From assembly GCA_900491605.1 (NCBI GenBank), contig UESW01003833.1:1955504-2019503 (forward strand): a DNA stretch of 64,000 nt, read 5' to 3'. Position numbers and translations under genes: made by a program. The DNA comes from Calamus simplicifolius (Eukaryota; Streptophyta; Magnoliopsida; Arecales; Arecaceae). The notes beneath the pieces are model-generated. The model worked only from the letters and a program-made list of their open reading frames with translations, was not told the DNA's origin and did not search any database. This document shows, piece after piece, positions 22,546-34,805 of this stretch (the first letter of the stretch is position 1; each line of letters starts with the position of its first letter).

Positions 22546-24110
22546 TATTGGCTCAGATGGCAACCCAAGAGGCGGGGGGGGGTGAATTGGGTTCTTAAAA
22601 AAATTAACTCTTAAAAAAAAACTATTTGCTTTGATATGAAGGAGCTTAAGTGCAAAGTACATAAATGCTAATCACAAATAAAATGAGATAGAGAGATACT
22701 AAGAAATAAAGCACGACAAACACAAAGATTTTATAGTGGTTCGGTGTATCCAACACCTACGTCCACTCCCAAGCTTCACTTGGGTCCACGCTATAATCCT
22801 TTTGATTACAGTTGAGTTGTTTTACAAGCTCACAACTCAAAACTTGTTGTTTCCCCCGGGATCACAACGAACCCAGCTAGTTTTCCAGGCTCACCAGCAC
22901 ACAACCCAACAACAAGCTATCCTTAGCTTGTACCGAGGTATACTACCTCCACTAATTCAATCCCCCAATTGAATTAGCAAACACTAATGAAAAATAGAGT
23001 TTAAGTACACAGTAGCTCCTCAAATGAGCAAATAAACAATAAACAAAACAAGGATTAGAAAAGCCTATTTGAAGCTCTTTGAATGTGTGCTTTTCTTCTT
23101 TTCCTCTTCTCCTTTGAAAGATTGAATCAGAGCCTCAGCTCAGATTCTTCAGCAATTTGCAGTTGAGAAGTTGAGGATTTGGGGTTTTTGCTTTCTTTCT
23201 TCTAAGGATGGAAATCTCCTTGATTTGAACTTGAGAAGCTTATGGATTTCTCTTTGAGCTTTCTGAGGTTGATGGATTTGAGCTCTAAGTCTTTCCTCTT
23301 GATTTCTCTCTCTTTTTCACAGAGTATTATTCTCGATTTTTCTTCTCTTTTCTCGTGTATTTGCTCTCTCTTTCAAACGAACGATTTTTTCCTTTTTATA
23401 GATCTCTTAATCCAGGTTTAGGTGGGAAATATAGCCATTATGAGATGTTTGGATCTTTCTACACAAAGAAAATAGCCGTTAGAGGTTAGGTAAAAAGAAA
23501 TCTTATCGTTGGAGTCCATTCTGACAGATAAAAAATCTATTCCTGACATGTTGGAGTCGGCTCCAAGTTTTCAGGTGTCGGCTCCAAGTCGGGTATCCAA
23601 AAAATAGAAAATAAAAAGTTGTTGAGGAGTCGGCTCCGAGAAAGTTAAGTGTCGGCTCAGCACTTTCGGGGGTCGGCTCCACAATCCGAAGGTGTCGGCT
23701 CTAGAAATGCTCATAAAAACACACTATCTATTTTCAGGTTAGAGTCGGCTCTAGAAAATCAGGTGTCGGCTCCCGAATACTGGGTGTCGGCTCTAAAAAT
23801 TGAAACAGAATGCGCTTCTCTATATCTTAGGTTGGAGTCGGCTCTGAAACTCTGGGTGTCGACTCCAGACTATGCCAAAATTTCAGAAAACTTCTGATAC
23901 GCCTTGGGGTCGGCTCCTGACCATTTGGGTGTCGACTCCAAGCTCTGAACTTTAAAAAATTCTTTTGACATTTTGATTCAAAACTTGTTTCTTTATTCCT
24001 TTTGATTGATCAAACATTTTTAATCCCTGTAACACTTGTTAAATCTATTAGAAATATAGTAAATATACTCATGTCTTTTATAATCATTAAAATCAATACT
24101 TGAGTCAACA
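22546..24110 (-). repeat. Copia-1 5' LTR (1565 bp)
   Basis: Matches 13680-15234. The inner end reads TA instead of TG on the plus strand, a point change of the terminal dinucleotide. TATA lies at 23400-23394. The U3 GCCGAC array is at 23548-23940 with eleven exact cores by my count. Confidence 0.92.
23548..23940 (-). promoter_or_regulatory. U3 array of GCCGAC motifs, Copia-1 5' LTR
   Basis: Same array as in the 3' LTR but with eleven exact GCCGAC cores; several copies that are degenerate in the 3' LTR are intact here. All share one orientation, about 150-540 bp upstream of the TATA box. Confidence 0.6.
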
Positions 24111-24115
24111 AGTAG
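24111..24115. other. Target site duplication AGTAG, right of Copia-1
   Basis: Exact match to 13675-13679. Confidence 0.9.
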
Positions 24116-25985
24116 AACTAGTAGGAAAGGAAATATGATGGTGGAACGAGGAAGTTCAAGCTGCCATCAAGTTAAAAAGGACAAACTATAAAATTTGGCA
24201 AGAGACTAGGGATGAAGAAAGTCTTAAAAAGTATAGGAATGCAAAGAAAGAAGCTAAAAAAGTGGTAAGTAGTGCCAAACTTAAAGCCTATGATGATTTA
24301 TATAATAGACTAGATACGAAAGAAGGTAAAAAGACTATATAAATTAGCAAAACTAGGAGAAAAGAAAATAAAAGATTTTAACTATATTAAATGTATTAAG
24401 GATCAAGATGAAAGAGTCTTAGTAAAAGAAGAAGAGATAAAAGAAAGATTAAAAAGTTATTTTAAAAATTATTAAATAAAAATAATTTAGTAAATTTAAA
24501 GGTCAAAGGATATGATAACCTAGGAGTAACAAATGAACATAATATTTTTTCATAGATTTAGCATATTTAAGGTTAAAAAGGCTTTGAGTAAAATAAAAAA
24601 TACAAAGGCATTAGGACCAGATGCAATCCCAATTAAGGTTTGGAAAGGCTTAGGAGAAATTGGAGTCATGTGTTAACTAATTTATTTAACATGATTGTAG
24701 CAACTAAAAGAATACTAGATAATTGAAGAAAAAGCATATTAATACCCATATACAAAAATAAAGGAGATATTCAAAACTGTGCAAATTATAGAGGGATTAA
24801 GCTAATAATTCATACAATGAAATTATGGAAGAGAGTAATAAAAAATCGAATAAGAGCTGAAACTTTGGTGTCAAATAATCAATTTGGATTTATGCCCGAA
24901 AGATTTATCATGGAAGCTATTTATTTATTAAAAAAATTGATGGATGGAAAGATATAGAGAAAAGAAAAAAAGACCCTCATATGATCTTTATTGATTTAGA
25001 GAAAGCATATGATAGAGTACCTAGATAAATAATATAATGGGTTTTAGAGAAAAAGAAGTTACCAAAAGATACATAGAATTGATAAAAGATATATATGATA
25101 GAGCAATAACTATTGTTAAAACAACAATAGAAGAAACTAGTGAGTTTTTAATTACTATAGGTTTACATCAAGAATCTGCCTTAAATCCGTATCTTTTTGT
25201 TTTAGTTATGGATGAATTAACTAAGCATATTCAAAATGATATCCCATGGTATATATTATTTGCAAATGATATAGTGTTGATTGATGAAACTAAATCTAAA
25301 GTAAATGCTAAGCTAGAGATTTAGAGAGAGTCTTTAGAATCTAAAGGTTTTAAGATTAGTAGAACTAAAATTGAATACATGAAATGTAATTTTAGTGAGA
25401 GTAGAAATACAAATGAAGAAACAGTGCAGATTGCAAGCCAGTGAAAATTTTAGGTATTCCGGATCAATTATCCAGCAAGAAGGTGAAATAGGTAAAGATG
25501 TGAATCATAGAGTTAAAACAGGATGGATTAAGTGGAGTGCTTCGAGAGTATTGTATGATCGACGCATCCTATTAAAATTGAAAGAAAAATTCTATAAAAC
25601 TACACTATTAGGCCAGCTATGCTATATGGAACAGAGTGTTAAGCAATATTGAAACAACATGTGAATAAATTAAGTGTAACAGAAATGCATATGTTAAGAT
25701 AGATATGTGGTAAAACTTTAAAAGATAGAATAAGAAATAAATATATAAGAGAAATGATAGGAGTAGCCCAATTGAAGATAAAATGAGAGAAAATCGATTA
25801 CGATGGTTTGGACATATACAACATAGATTTTTAGATGCTTCAGTTAGACAGAGTGATCTTTTAACAATTCATGATAAAGATAGAGATAGAGGTAGATCTA
25901 AATTAACATGAACAAAAATAATTTAAAAAGATATAAGTATTTGTAATTTGAATGTACTTAGTCCTGAATAGAGTAGAGTGGAGGA
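24116..25985 (+). mobile_element. RTE-type LINE, 3' piece with reverse transcriptase remnant
   Basis: Continues the LINE from 13679. Recognisable blocks in shifting frames: WWNEEVQ, AYDDLYNRLDTKEG, NCANYRGIKL (RT), FIDLEKAYDRVPR near 25000, GLHQESALNPYLFVLVMDEL and LFANDIVLIDET near 25260. The last is the RT active-site block, in which FADD has become FAND. Stops and frameshifts are frequent. These motifs fit plant RTE LINEs. The 3' border near 25985 is approximate and no target duplication was identified. Confidence 0.75.
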
Positions 25986-26009
25986 AAGTCGACTGATCAT
26001 TTTGTTCGA

Positions 26010-26598
26010 TTCTCTTCCACAGCAACATGCGCATACGATGTCTGTGTGGGAAAGGTATTACTTGAGCTTGTCACTGGCAAGCTCGGCACTAGTGGGTCAA
26101 ATGAAGCTGCAACAAATGAGTGGATCGAGCACAGTAGCACATACTGCGTCATATCAACCTCTACGAGAAGGAGCTTGTGACGAAAATTGTGGATCCATCC
26201 CTCATCGTGGACGAGGACCACCTGGAAGAAGTCTGGGCGGTGGCTATCGTGGCCAAGTCCTGCCTGAACCCAAAACCCTCCAAACGCCCGCTGATGAGAT
26301 ACCGTCCTAAAAGCACTGGAGAACCCCAGCTCTGAAGGTGGTAAGGGAGGAGAACGATTCTGGCTCGGCGAGGCTGAGGGCCACTTCCTCCCGGGGCTCT
26401 TGGATTAATGCTGCTTTCTTTGGAAGCTGGCGCCGGAACTCCTCTGAGATCGGCGGCCCGGCAAGGGAGGACCGGTCACTGAAACGTTCAGGTACATTGA
26501 GGTCTCAAGGTAGCGGTGGGGAGCACTCGTCCTCCTACAAGAGATCGTCAAGGGAGATCTTCCCAGAACCATCTGATGTACGTGACACTGAGGATTGA
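26010..26598 (+). pseudogene. 3' fragment of an LRR receptor-like kinase gene, broken
   Basis: Encodes the end of a kinase domain and the C-terminal tail in three frames: GKVLLELVTGKLGTSGSNEA, then ELVTKIVDPSLIVDEDHLEE and IVAKSCLNPKPSKRPLMRY, then KVVREENDSGSARLRATSS through SSSYKRSSREIFPEP to a stop at 26596-26598. It resembles, from memory, the C-terminus of the LRR kinase typified by Arabidopsis At2g16250. At least two frameshifts (near 26150 and 26300) and loss of all upstream sequence make it a pseudogene fragment. It sits between a LINE end and a Gypsy LTR. Confidence 0.72.
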
Positions 26599-27063
26599 AG
26601 CTGATGTGTGTGTGTGTGTGTGTGTTTTTTTTTTTTTTTGTGATTCTTTGTGCAACAATTTTTGGCAGGCTCTCCATTCGAGTGCCTGCCCATAGCTATC
26701 CGATCTCAAGTCCGTTTCTTCTGCAAGCATCAAAATGGAGTGAGCTTGATGGCTTGCATTCAGATCGATTCTTTCTCTTTGCATTCGCTTGGTGAACAAA
26801 GAGGTTTATTACAGAGAGGCCAATAGTCCATTGCTTGCAGTTTTTGTTTGTTTATACGTATCCTTGCAAAACATCAAGCTAATTAATTGGTCTTTCTGGG
26901 TAATGTAAATTGAATGACTGGGTTTCATATTACAGCTTTCTTACGGCATGAATAGCCTTTAAAAATAATAAAAAATTAAAGTTCTTGTCAACAATCGTCC
27001 AAGAAGCTAGTCTAAAAGAGGTTTTCTTTATCTTGATTGAAGGAAAGTGATGAGAGGTAAAAT
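26599..27063 (+). other. 3' flank of the kinase fragment
   Basis: No gene is seen. A (GT)n-(T)n tract follows the stop codon, then ordinary AT-rich sequence that is probably the old 3' UTR and downstream DNA of the kinase gene. Confidence 0.5.
26604..26639. repeat. (GT)n-(T)n tract
   Basis: About ten GT units followed by about fifteen T. Confidence 0.9.
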
Positions 27064-27980
27064 TGTCATTGCATTAATGTCCGCATGCATTGACAACTGG
27101 GTCAAATCCAATCCCAACATCCTGCTGGCCAGCTATCACAACCATCAAGCGGCGAAGCCGAAACGCCTTTAGCAAAATCGAGTCGCCCCGACAACCCGAG
27201 CCATTCTCATACTTCGGCAACCCGAGCCGTCCATACTTCAGCAACCCGAGCCGTCCATACCTTGGCAGTCCGAGCTACCTTCGTACCTTGGCAGCCCGAA
27301 TCATCTTGTACCTTGGAAAACCAAGTTGTCGCTCGCCTCGGCCAGACCGAGGTACTCGAATACCTCTGCGAAATCTGATGCAGGAGAGCTCGAATCCATG
27401 ATAACTGAATAAGATCCCAAATGGAGAATCATCTCCAGAAGTGGCCAAAGGGCCATAGGGGCGGTCTAGAACCTACACGATCGCTGAATCTCAAGGCATC
27501 AACCGGCTCTCCTAGCCGTCGATCTTCTAACTGACAAGATACAGATCCTACTGGCCCTGTAACAAACTTGATTCGAATCTATTTCGAATTACAACAGCTT
27601 TCGGATCCCCACCACGCGCCCAGGGAATCAGATGATTGCCTATAAATATCACATCCCTCAAACCTCTCATGTACGCATCCACACTCACTCATTTTACTCA
27701 CTATCATACTGAGAGCAACTCCATTGAAGCTCCATCTGAACCCGGAGCTCCCAAGAGAACACTCATCTAGAGGAACTCTTCTGTGAGAGTCTTCTCCTCA
27801 CATCTGCTTACTGTGAATTCCACTGACTTGGGCGTCGGAGGGTCTCCCACGGAGGATAACCCCAAGGAAATCCTCTACGCGCATGGACTGTCTTGCAGGT
27901 TCCACCCCGGGCGTCGAGATCGGCGTTTGGACCCGGAGCCAGAGCGCACCCGAGTCGGAGAGCGGATTTCCACGGCAACA
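27064..27980 (+). repeat. 5' LTR of the Tat-type element (left border approximate)
   Basis: Ends GGCAACA at 27980 directly before the primer site. TATA is at 27641-27648, and a Cys-poor, CT-rich leader follows. U3 carries three to four imperfect 25-28 bp units (27180-27310) with CCCGAGCC and TACCTTGGC. The start was chosen at TGTCATTGC, but without the second LTR it may be off by tens of bases. Confidence 0.55.
27641..27648 (+). promoter_or_regulatory. TATA box of the Tat-type LTR
   Basis: TATAAATA in context GCCTATAAATATC, about 340 bp before the LTR end. Confidence 0.6.
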
Positions 27981-27982
27981 GA

Positions 27983-28000
27983 TTGGCGCTAGAGGAAGGG
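27983..28000 (+). other. Primer binding site of the Tat-type element
   Basis: TGGCGCTAGAGGAAGGGC starts two bases after the LTR end. TGGCGC-type sites are typical of Tat/Athila-related Gypsy elements. The exact tRNA was not determined. Confidence 0.55.
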
Positions 28001-28065
28001 CCTCAAGTCCCATAAACTTGTAACCTAGGAGACAAGACTCAAAAAACTAGAAGAAGCATCCTCTA

Positions 28066-29956
28066 ATGGCCAATCGAAGAGAGCCACATCCGAGGCTCAA
28101 GACCTGGCCACCTCCCAAAGGCCTGATCCAATTAGCGGTGCGGCACCTCCGCCACCACCGTCAGCTGAAACTCCTTCACCACCGGCAACGACGGTAACGC
28201 TGGACCAGTTCGCCACTCTGGTTCAGCAGGTCCAAGCATTGACCCAGCTAGTCCAAGGACTCCAAGCATTCCTGAGCCTGTCGTTCCTGCTTCTTAGCCT
28301 CATGAAGAGGTTGCTGCCTCTGCTCCACCGGCAATCTCCTCTTTCAATCCGCCTGAAGCAGCGGATTACCATCACTGGCCCACAAAGGCAGCGTAGCAGC
28401 GGGCCGGAAGGAAGAGCCCGCTCAAATCTAGGTGGGTTCGTTCCCCCTCCCTGGTGTCTTCCTAGGATTCAACACCACTACCGTCTTCTCATCGCCCGAT
28501 CCCTCCTACCACTCTTGATGAAGGGATCAGGCAATAGATGCAGGAGATGCGTCAAGAATGGCGTCAAGACCTAGACGCCGCTAGACAAGCTCCTTCATCC
28601 CAACCAAAAGTGAAGCAGAGCATCCCCTTTTCTGAGAGGATTATGAGGGAAGTGATTCTCCCTCATGTCAAGCTCCCTACCATCGAGCCGTACCATGGAT
28701 CCACCGATCCCGACGACCACCTAAGAAGCTTCAGATCCATCATGATGTTCCATGGAGTATCGGATGCGATCCTGTGCCGAGCATTCCCCTCCACTCTAAG
28801 GGGATCAGCCCGAACCTGGTTCAACAGCCTGAAGCCAGGTTCCATTGATTCTTTCAACGAACTGAGCTGTTTGCTCATCAGCCAGTTCGTCAGCAGCCAT
28901 CGTCAGCGACGAAGATCCGATTCCCTCTCTGAGGTCAAGCAGAGACAGGGGGAATCCCTGAAGAACTATCTTGGTCGTTTTAATACGGCCCTCCTAGAAG
29001 TCAACCATCTCAACCACGAGGTAGCCATGTCTACCTTGGCGGGAGGAGTGTCGAAGGAGGGAGACTTCTACTTGGCTCTAGAGGTTAACTACCCAAAGAG
29101 CCTTTCAGACATGATGTCCCTGGCGGATAAGTACGCTAGGGTCGAAGAATCAAGGAGATTAGCTCGAGTCGAGCAGCTGAAGAAGAAGGAGGCAAAGGGC
29201 TCAGATAAGCAACGAGCCTACTGTCGTGCAAGCCCACCTCGCCACCAGAGAGCTCCTCCGCTGCTGCCTCGAGACTGAACTCAAAGTCCAGCTCGAAGGT
29301 TCGACCGCTACACTCCCCTGACCGCTCCAAGAGCGCAAATCTTGATGGAGATTGAGTGGCAAATTCCTCGGTCTCCTCCTCTCCGAGGCAATGCAATTCG
29401 GAGGGACCCGACCAAGTACTGCCGCTTCCACTGGGATTATGGGCATGACACCGAGGATTGTTGGCAGCTCCAGAATGAAATTGAGCGATTAATCCGATGG
29501 GGCAGACTGAACCGATTCAAAGGGCCCCCTGAGCCAAACAATGAGGAGAATCGCCAACCCGAGCTTCGCCAGCTTCCTCCACCGAATCCTCTGGTTATCA
29601 GCAATGTCAATGTGATAGCGGCAGTCGGCTCCCCATCTTTTTGGCCAGGCAATGAGGAAAACCCGCCAAAGAAGGCTCATGTTGATGAGCTCACTTTTTC
29701 TGATGAAGACCTTCGGGAGGTACAGTACCCTCATGATGATGCTCTGGTTGTATCCTTAAATATGAACAATTATGATGTACACAACATCCTGATTGATAAT
29801 AAAAGCTCCGTTAATGTTTTGTACTTTGATGCCTTTGTGAGATTGAAATTTCGGATGGAGAGCCTCCGGGCCATGGAATCCACCCTAGTGGGTTTCATGG
29901 GTGACTCCATAATCCCTGAGGGAGTTGTTACATTGACGGTCCGAGCCGGCACCTGA
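28066..29956 (+). pseudogene. Tat-type gag and protease region, decayed
   Basis: Begins ATG 28066 (MANRRE), with an early frameshift into a Pro-rich and heptad-like segment (LDQFATLVQQVQALTQLVQG). The gag core is at 28538-29278 (VKLPTIEPYHGSTDPDDHLR, STLRGSARTWFNSL). A nucleocapsid-like block KYCRFHWDYGHDTEDCWQL is at about 29415, then protease, where the active-site block reads ILIDNKSSVNVLY; the expected Gly after Asp-Asn is Lys. A stop at 29956 and frameshifts near 28100, 28320 and 29280 break it. Confidence 0.8.
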
Positions 29957-32900
29957 CCCCGCGTGGCTACTGTGCTCATGGATTTCCTCGTAACCAAGCT
30001 TCGGTCTCCTTACAATGCCTTCCTCGGTAGCCGGGGCAAATATCTCTCAAGGCCATCATTTCCATTCATCATCTCGTCATGAAGTTTCCCACCGAATGGG
30101 GAGTAGGGTTGTTTGAGGAAGTCAAATCATAGCTCGGCATTGCTTTGTCGCTGACCTTCAGTCCAGGAAGCCCAAGGTGGATGGGCTAAATACTCGGAAA
30201 GACTTTGCCGAGCAACGAGGAGAGCCAGCAGAAGAATTGGAGGAAGTACCACTTGACGAAGCTTGGCCTGACCAAACTATAAAGGTTGGGTCACAGCTGG
30301 AAGAAAAGCTTCGCCAAGAATTGATTGAATTCCTTCAAAAGAACGCTGATGTCTTCGCCTGGTCCATGTCGGATATGCCCAGGATCAGCCTAGACGTCCT
30401 GGTCCACCGCCTCAGCGTGGACGAGACATTTCAGCCAATCAAATAGCAGAAAAGGAGATTCGCCCCTGAGCGCCAAAAGGCTATCAAAGAAGAAGTAGAC
30501 AAGCTCATCAAAGCCAAATTCATTCAGAAAGTTAATTATCCCGATTGGCTAGCGAATGTGGTCATAGTGAAAAAATCAAATGGCAAATGGAGGATCTGCA
30601 TTGACTTCGCCGACCTCAACCAGGCCTGCCCAAAAGATAGCTTCCCTCTTCTACGGATCGACCAACTCATGGATTTGACCTCAGGCCATCAAATGCTGAC
30701 TTTTATGGATGCCTATTCAGGCTACAATCAGATCTGAATGGCACCTAAAGACGAGGAGAAAACTGCCTTCATCGCCGACCGAGGTATTTATTGTTACCAA
30801 GTCATGTATTTTGGTTTAAAGAATGCAGGTGCCACTTACCAAAGGCTAGTCAATAAAGTCTTCAAAGAGCAAATCGGCCGAAACATGAAGGTATATATTG
30901 ATGATATGCTGGTAAAGAGCAAGAAGGCGTCCCAACATGTCGAGAACCTCGCGGAGAGCTTTGCGACACTTTGAAAGTACCAGATGAAGCTCAACCCCAC
31001 CAAGTGCGCTTTCGGGGTCAACTCCGAGAAATTCCTTGGCTTCATGGTCTCTCAACGAGGCATCGAAGTAAACCCCCAGAAGATCCAGGCCCTGCGGCAA
31101 ATGGCCCCTCCAGGATCGGTCAAAGACGTGCAACGCCAAACCAGAAGAATAGCGGCCCTCGGCTACTTTATTGCTCGGTCGGCCGAGAAATGTCTCCCCT
31201 TCTTCAAAGCTCTTCAGTCGGCCAAAAATTTCCAATGGACCCCAGATTGCCAAAAATCCTTCGAAGACCTCAAGAAATACCTCGGCTCACCACCTCTCCT
31301 CAACAGTCCGAAACCAGGGGAAATGCTGAGTTTATATTTGGTGGTTTCTGAGAACGCTGTTGGTTCGATGCTAGTCAGAGAGCAAAACAAAGTCCAAAAA
31401 CCTGTTTATTATGTCAGTAAACTACTCAAAGATGCTAAAATGAGGTATTCTCGAGTCGAGAAGATGGTCCTAGCCCTAGTGACATCAGTCCGAAAGCTAC
31501 GGCCATATTTCCAAGCGCACACTGTCACTGTCCTGACTGACCAACCTATCAAGGCGATTATCCACCACCCAAAAGCATTGGAAAGAATGACCAAGAGGGC
31601 TGTTGAACTGAGTGAGCATGGCATTCAATATCAACCTCGTCCAGCCATTAAAGCCCAGGTTTTAGCGGATTTCCTCCTCGAATGCACCATAAATGAAGAT
31701 GGCTCTGCTTCGGACACCCCCGGACAACCAAAGCCTAGCGCCCCATGGTTGCTTCATGCCGATGGATCCTCCAGCGCAGGTGGTTCTGGCATCGGCCTGG
31801 TCCTCATCAATCCGAAGGGTGCAACTTTCGAATATGGCATCCGCTTCTCGTTCCCGGCTTCAAATAATAAAGCAGAGTATGAAGCCCTGCTCTCCGGACT
31901 CCGCATCACCCACGAGCTCAAGGTTAAAAACTTGTCGCCTACACCGACTCTCAGTTGGTGGCCGGCCAGGTGCAAGGAGAATTCGAGGCTCAAGAGCCGA
32001 ACATGATTCGATATCTCCAAAAGGTGAGCGACCTCTCTTCCTGTTTTGATGGATTTAAAATTATCCAGGTCCCAAGGGCAGAAAACACGCGTGCCAACCT
32101 GTTGTCCCGCCTGACAACCACGGACTCGATGGATCTTGAGCGGAGATTCCACATGGAAATCCTGGAGAAGTCTAGCATCGCCGATGCCGGTCAAATGATG
32201 CAAGTCGATACCGAACCATCTTAGATTGATCCCCTGCACAAGTACCTTAAAGAAGGGTTGCTGCCCACCGATAGAAAAAAAGCAAGGATGCTAAAAATGC
32301 AATCATCTCATTATGTTCTAATTGATGACTAGCTGTATAAGCGGTCATTCTCCATGCCACTACTCAAATGCCTCCGACCATTAGAAGCCAATTATTCTCT
32401 TTGAGAGGTTCATGAGGCCATCTGTGGCAACCATCTTGGCGGTCGGGCCCTGTGCCATAAAGTGCTGCGTCAAGGATATTATTGGCCGACAATACAGAGA
32501 GATGCCGATGACCTCGTTCAAGCTTGTGATGCATGCCAACGACACTCGAACGTCCAGAGGCTTCCCTCTACGCACCTGACCTCCATTTCGTCCTCCTGGC
32601 CTTTCGCCAAGTGGGAAATGGATATCCTTGGCCCTTTCCCCCTCGCTACGGGGCAGAGGAAGTTCTTGTTTATTGCAATTGATTATTTCACCAAGTGGGT
32701 TGAAGCCAAAGCAGTTGCCCAAATAACCGAAGATCGAGCTAAAGACTTCGTATGGAGATCCACCATCTGCCGCTTTGGCCTTTCCCACACTATTATCACC
32801 GACAACGAAAAGCAGTTTGACAACTTTAAGTTTCAAGAGTTCTATGAGGATCATGGCATTCTCCATCGCTTGACATCGGTCGGACATCCTCAAGCCAATG

Positions 32901-33453
32901 GAGAGGCTGAGGTAACCAACCGAACTCTCCTGCAAGGAATTAAAGCTCGTCTCAACCAGGCACGAGGCAGATGGGCCGAGGAGCTCCACCATGTATTATG
33001 GGCTTACCGAACCACTGAGAGGGTACCCACGGGGCAAACCCCATTTAAGATGGCTTTTGGCACATAGGCTATCATCTCTGTGGAGGTCGGACTCCCCTCC
33101 CCTCGCGGGAAGGTTATTCGGAGGAATCCAATGATGAGCAGCTCCGAACTAATCTTGATTTAGTAGAAGAAGTCAGGGAGAAAGCCCGAATTCGGATGGC
33201 CGCCTACCAGCAAAGAGTAGCCCGTTATCACTTCGCCAGAGTCAAAGGGAAGTCTTTCCTTCTAGGTGATATAGTGCTTCGGAAGGCATCCGTCTCAAAG
33301 CCATTGGAGCAAGGGAAATTGCCCCCAAAGTTGGAAGGTTCCTAATAAGTTATGGAGGTAATCAGACCCGACACCTACAAACTCCAAGATTGGAGTGGAA
33401 AATCTATTCTCCGAACATGGAACTCGGATAATCTCCGCGCATATCATCAGTAA
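29957..33453 (+). pseudogene. Tat-type pol: RT, RNase H, second RNase H, integrase, decayed
   Basis: RT (about 30480-30970) has KWRICIDFADLNQACPKD, YCYQVMYFGLKNAGATYQR and VYIDDMLVKS. RNase H follows (30984-31690, KPVYYVSKLLKDAKMRYSR). A second RNase H comes next (LLHADGSSSAGGSGIGLVLI, NNKAEYEALLSGL, then AYTDSQLVAGQV after a frameshift near 31940), the Tat hallmark. Integrase (32400-33067) has a zinc-type HHCC block ending CDACQRH, and DDE residues in WEMDILGPFP, IITDNEKQFD and HPQANGEAEVTNR. The C-terminal part to TAA 33451-33453 is frameshifted. Several stops confirm it is dead. Confidence 0.85.
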
Positions 33454-33574
33454 AAGTACGCTCTTACTAAACTCACTCTGTTCATTGAATTAAATTTAAC
33501 TCTCAAAGACTCGCAAAATTTTTATAACTCTCTTGGAAGCTGCAATGAGAAGCAGGTCCTGCTATACATTAAAT
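33454..33574 (+). other. Short spacer between Tat pol and the repeat arrays
   Basis: No coding frame; leads into the first tandem array. Confidence 0.5.
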
Positions 33575-34805
33575 CCTCAGTCGGGCCGAGCGATCTCCAT
33601 ATCTTGGCCGCCCCAAGTAAAATATAATCTTGAAGCCTCGGCCGAGCTAAGTGATGTCTCCATACTTTGGCCGCGCCAAGTAAAATATAATCTTAAATCC
33701 TTGGTCGGGCCGAGCGATCTTCGTACCTTAGCTGCGCTAAGTAAAATATAATCTTGAAGCCTCGGCTGAGCCGAGTGATGTCTCCGTACCTTGGCTGCGC
33801 CAAATAAAATATAATCTTAAATACTTGATCAAGCCGAGCGCCGTACCTTAGCTGTGCCAAGTAAAATATAATCTTGAAGCCTCAGCCGAGCCGAGTGATG
33901 TCTCCGTACCTTGGTCATGCCAAGTAAAATATAATCTTAAATTCTTGGTCGAGCTGAGCGATCTCCTTACCTTAGCCGCACCAAGTAAAATATAATCTTG
34001 AAGCCTCGGCCAAGCCAAGTGATGTCTCCATACCTTGGCCGCGCCAAGTAAAATATAATCTTAAATCCTCGGCCGAGCCGAGCGATCTCCGTACCTTGGC
34101 CACGCCAAGTAAAATATAATCTTGAAGCCTCGACCGAGCCAAGTGATGTCTCCATTCCTTGGCCGCGCTAAGTAAAATATAATCTTAAATCCTCAGCCGA
34201 GTAGAGCAATCTCCGTACCTTGGCCGTGCCAAGTAAAATATAATCTTAAATCCTCGGTCGGGCCGAGCAATCTCCATACCTTGGCAGTGCCAAGTAAAAT
34301 ATAACCTTAAATCTCCGGCTGGGCCGAGCGATCTCTGTACCTTGGCCGCGCCAAGTAAAATATAATCTTGAAGCCTCGGCCGAGCCGAGTGATGTCTCTG
34401 TACCTTGGCCGCACCAAGTAAAATATAATCTTAAATCCTCGGCTGGGCCGAGCAATCTCCGTACCTTGGCCGTGCCAAATAAAATATAATCTTGAAGCCT
34501 CGATCGAGCTGAGTGATGTCTCCGTACCTTGGCCGCACCATGTAAAATATAATCTTAAATCCTTGGCCAGGCTGAGCGATCTCCGTACCTTGGCTGCGCC
34601 AAGTAAAATATAATGTTAAATCCTTGGCCGAGCCGAGCGATCTCCGTACCTTGGCCGTGCCAAGTCAAATATAATCTTGAAGCCTTGGCCAAGCCGAGTG
34701 ATGTCTCTATACCTTGGCCGCGCCAAGTAAAATATAATCTTAAATCCTCGGCCGGGCCGAGCGATATTCGTACCTTGGCCGCGCCAAGTAAAATATAATC
34801 TCGAA
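33575..34805 (+). repeat. Tandem array 1 in the Tat 3' region (61/63 bp units, about 20)
   Basis: Units contain TAAAATATAATCTT, then CTCGGCCGAGCCGAG, then GTACCTTGGCCGCGCCAAG. Two types tend to alternate: one of about 63 bp with TTGAAGCC and GTGATGTCTCC, and one of about 61 bp with TTAAATCC and GCGATCTCC, giving a higher-order period of about 124 bp. Several minus-strand frames here are repeat artefacts. Confidence 0.9.

Larger units (their letters stand above)
13680..24110 (-). mobile_element. Copia-1: complete SIRE/Maximus-like Copia element
   Basis: The 10.4 kb minus-strand element has two LTRs (13680-15234 and 22546-24110), an exact 5 bp TSD AGTAG, an initiator-Met tRNA primer site and a polypurine tract. 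Gag-pol order is gag, protease, integrase, RT, RNase H, the Copia order. Its size, long gag linker with coiled coil and second zinc knuckle, and an extra ORF between pol and the 3' LTR fit the SIRE/Maximus lineage. Frameshifts and stops occur throughout, so it is non-autonomous. It inserted into an RTE LINE whose reading continues across the empty site. Confidence 0.9.

Noticed and set aside
26338..26598. 86-codon frame as a complete small gene
   Set aside because: It is only the C-terminal tail of a receptor kinase; the preceding kinase sequence is present but frameshifted.
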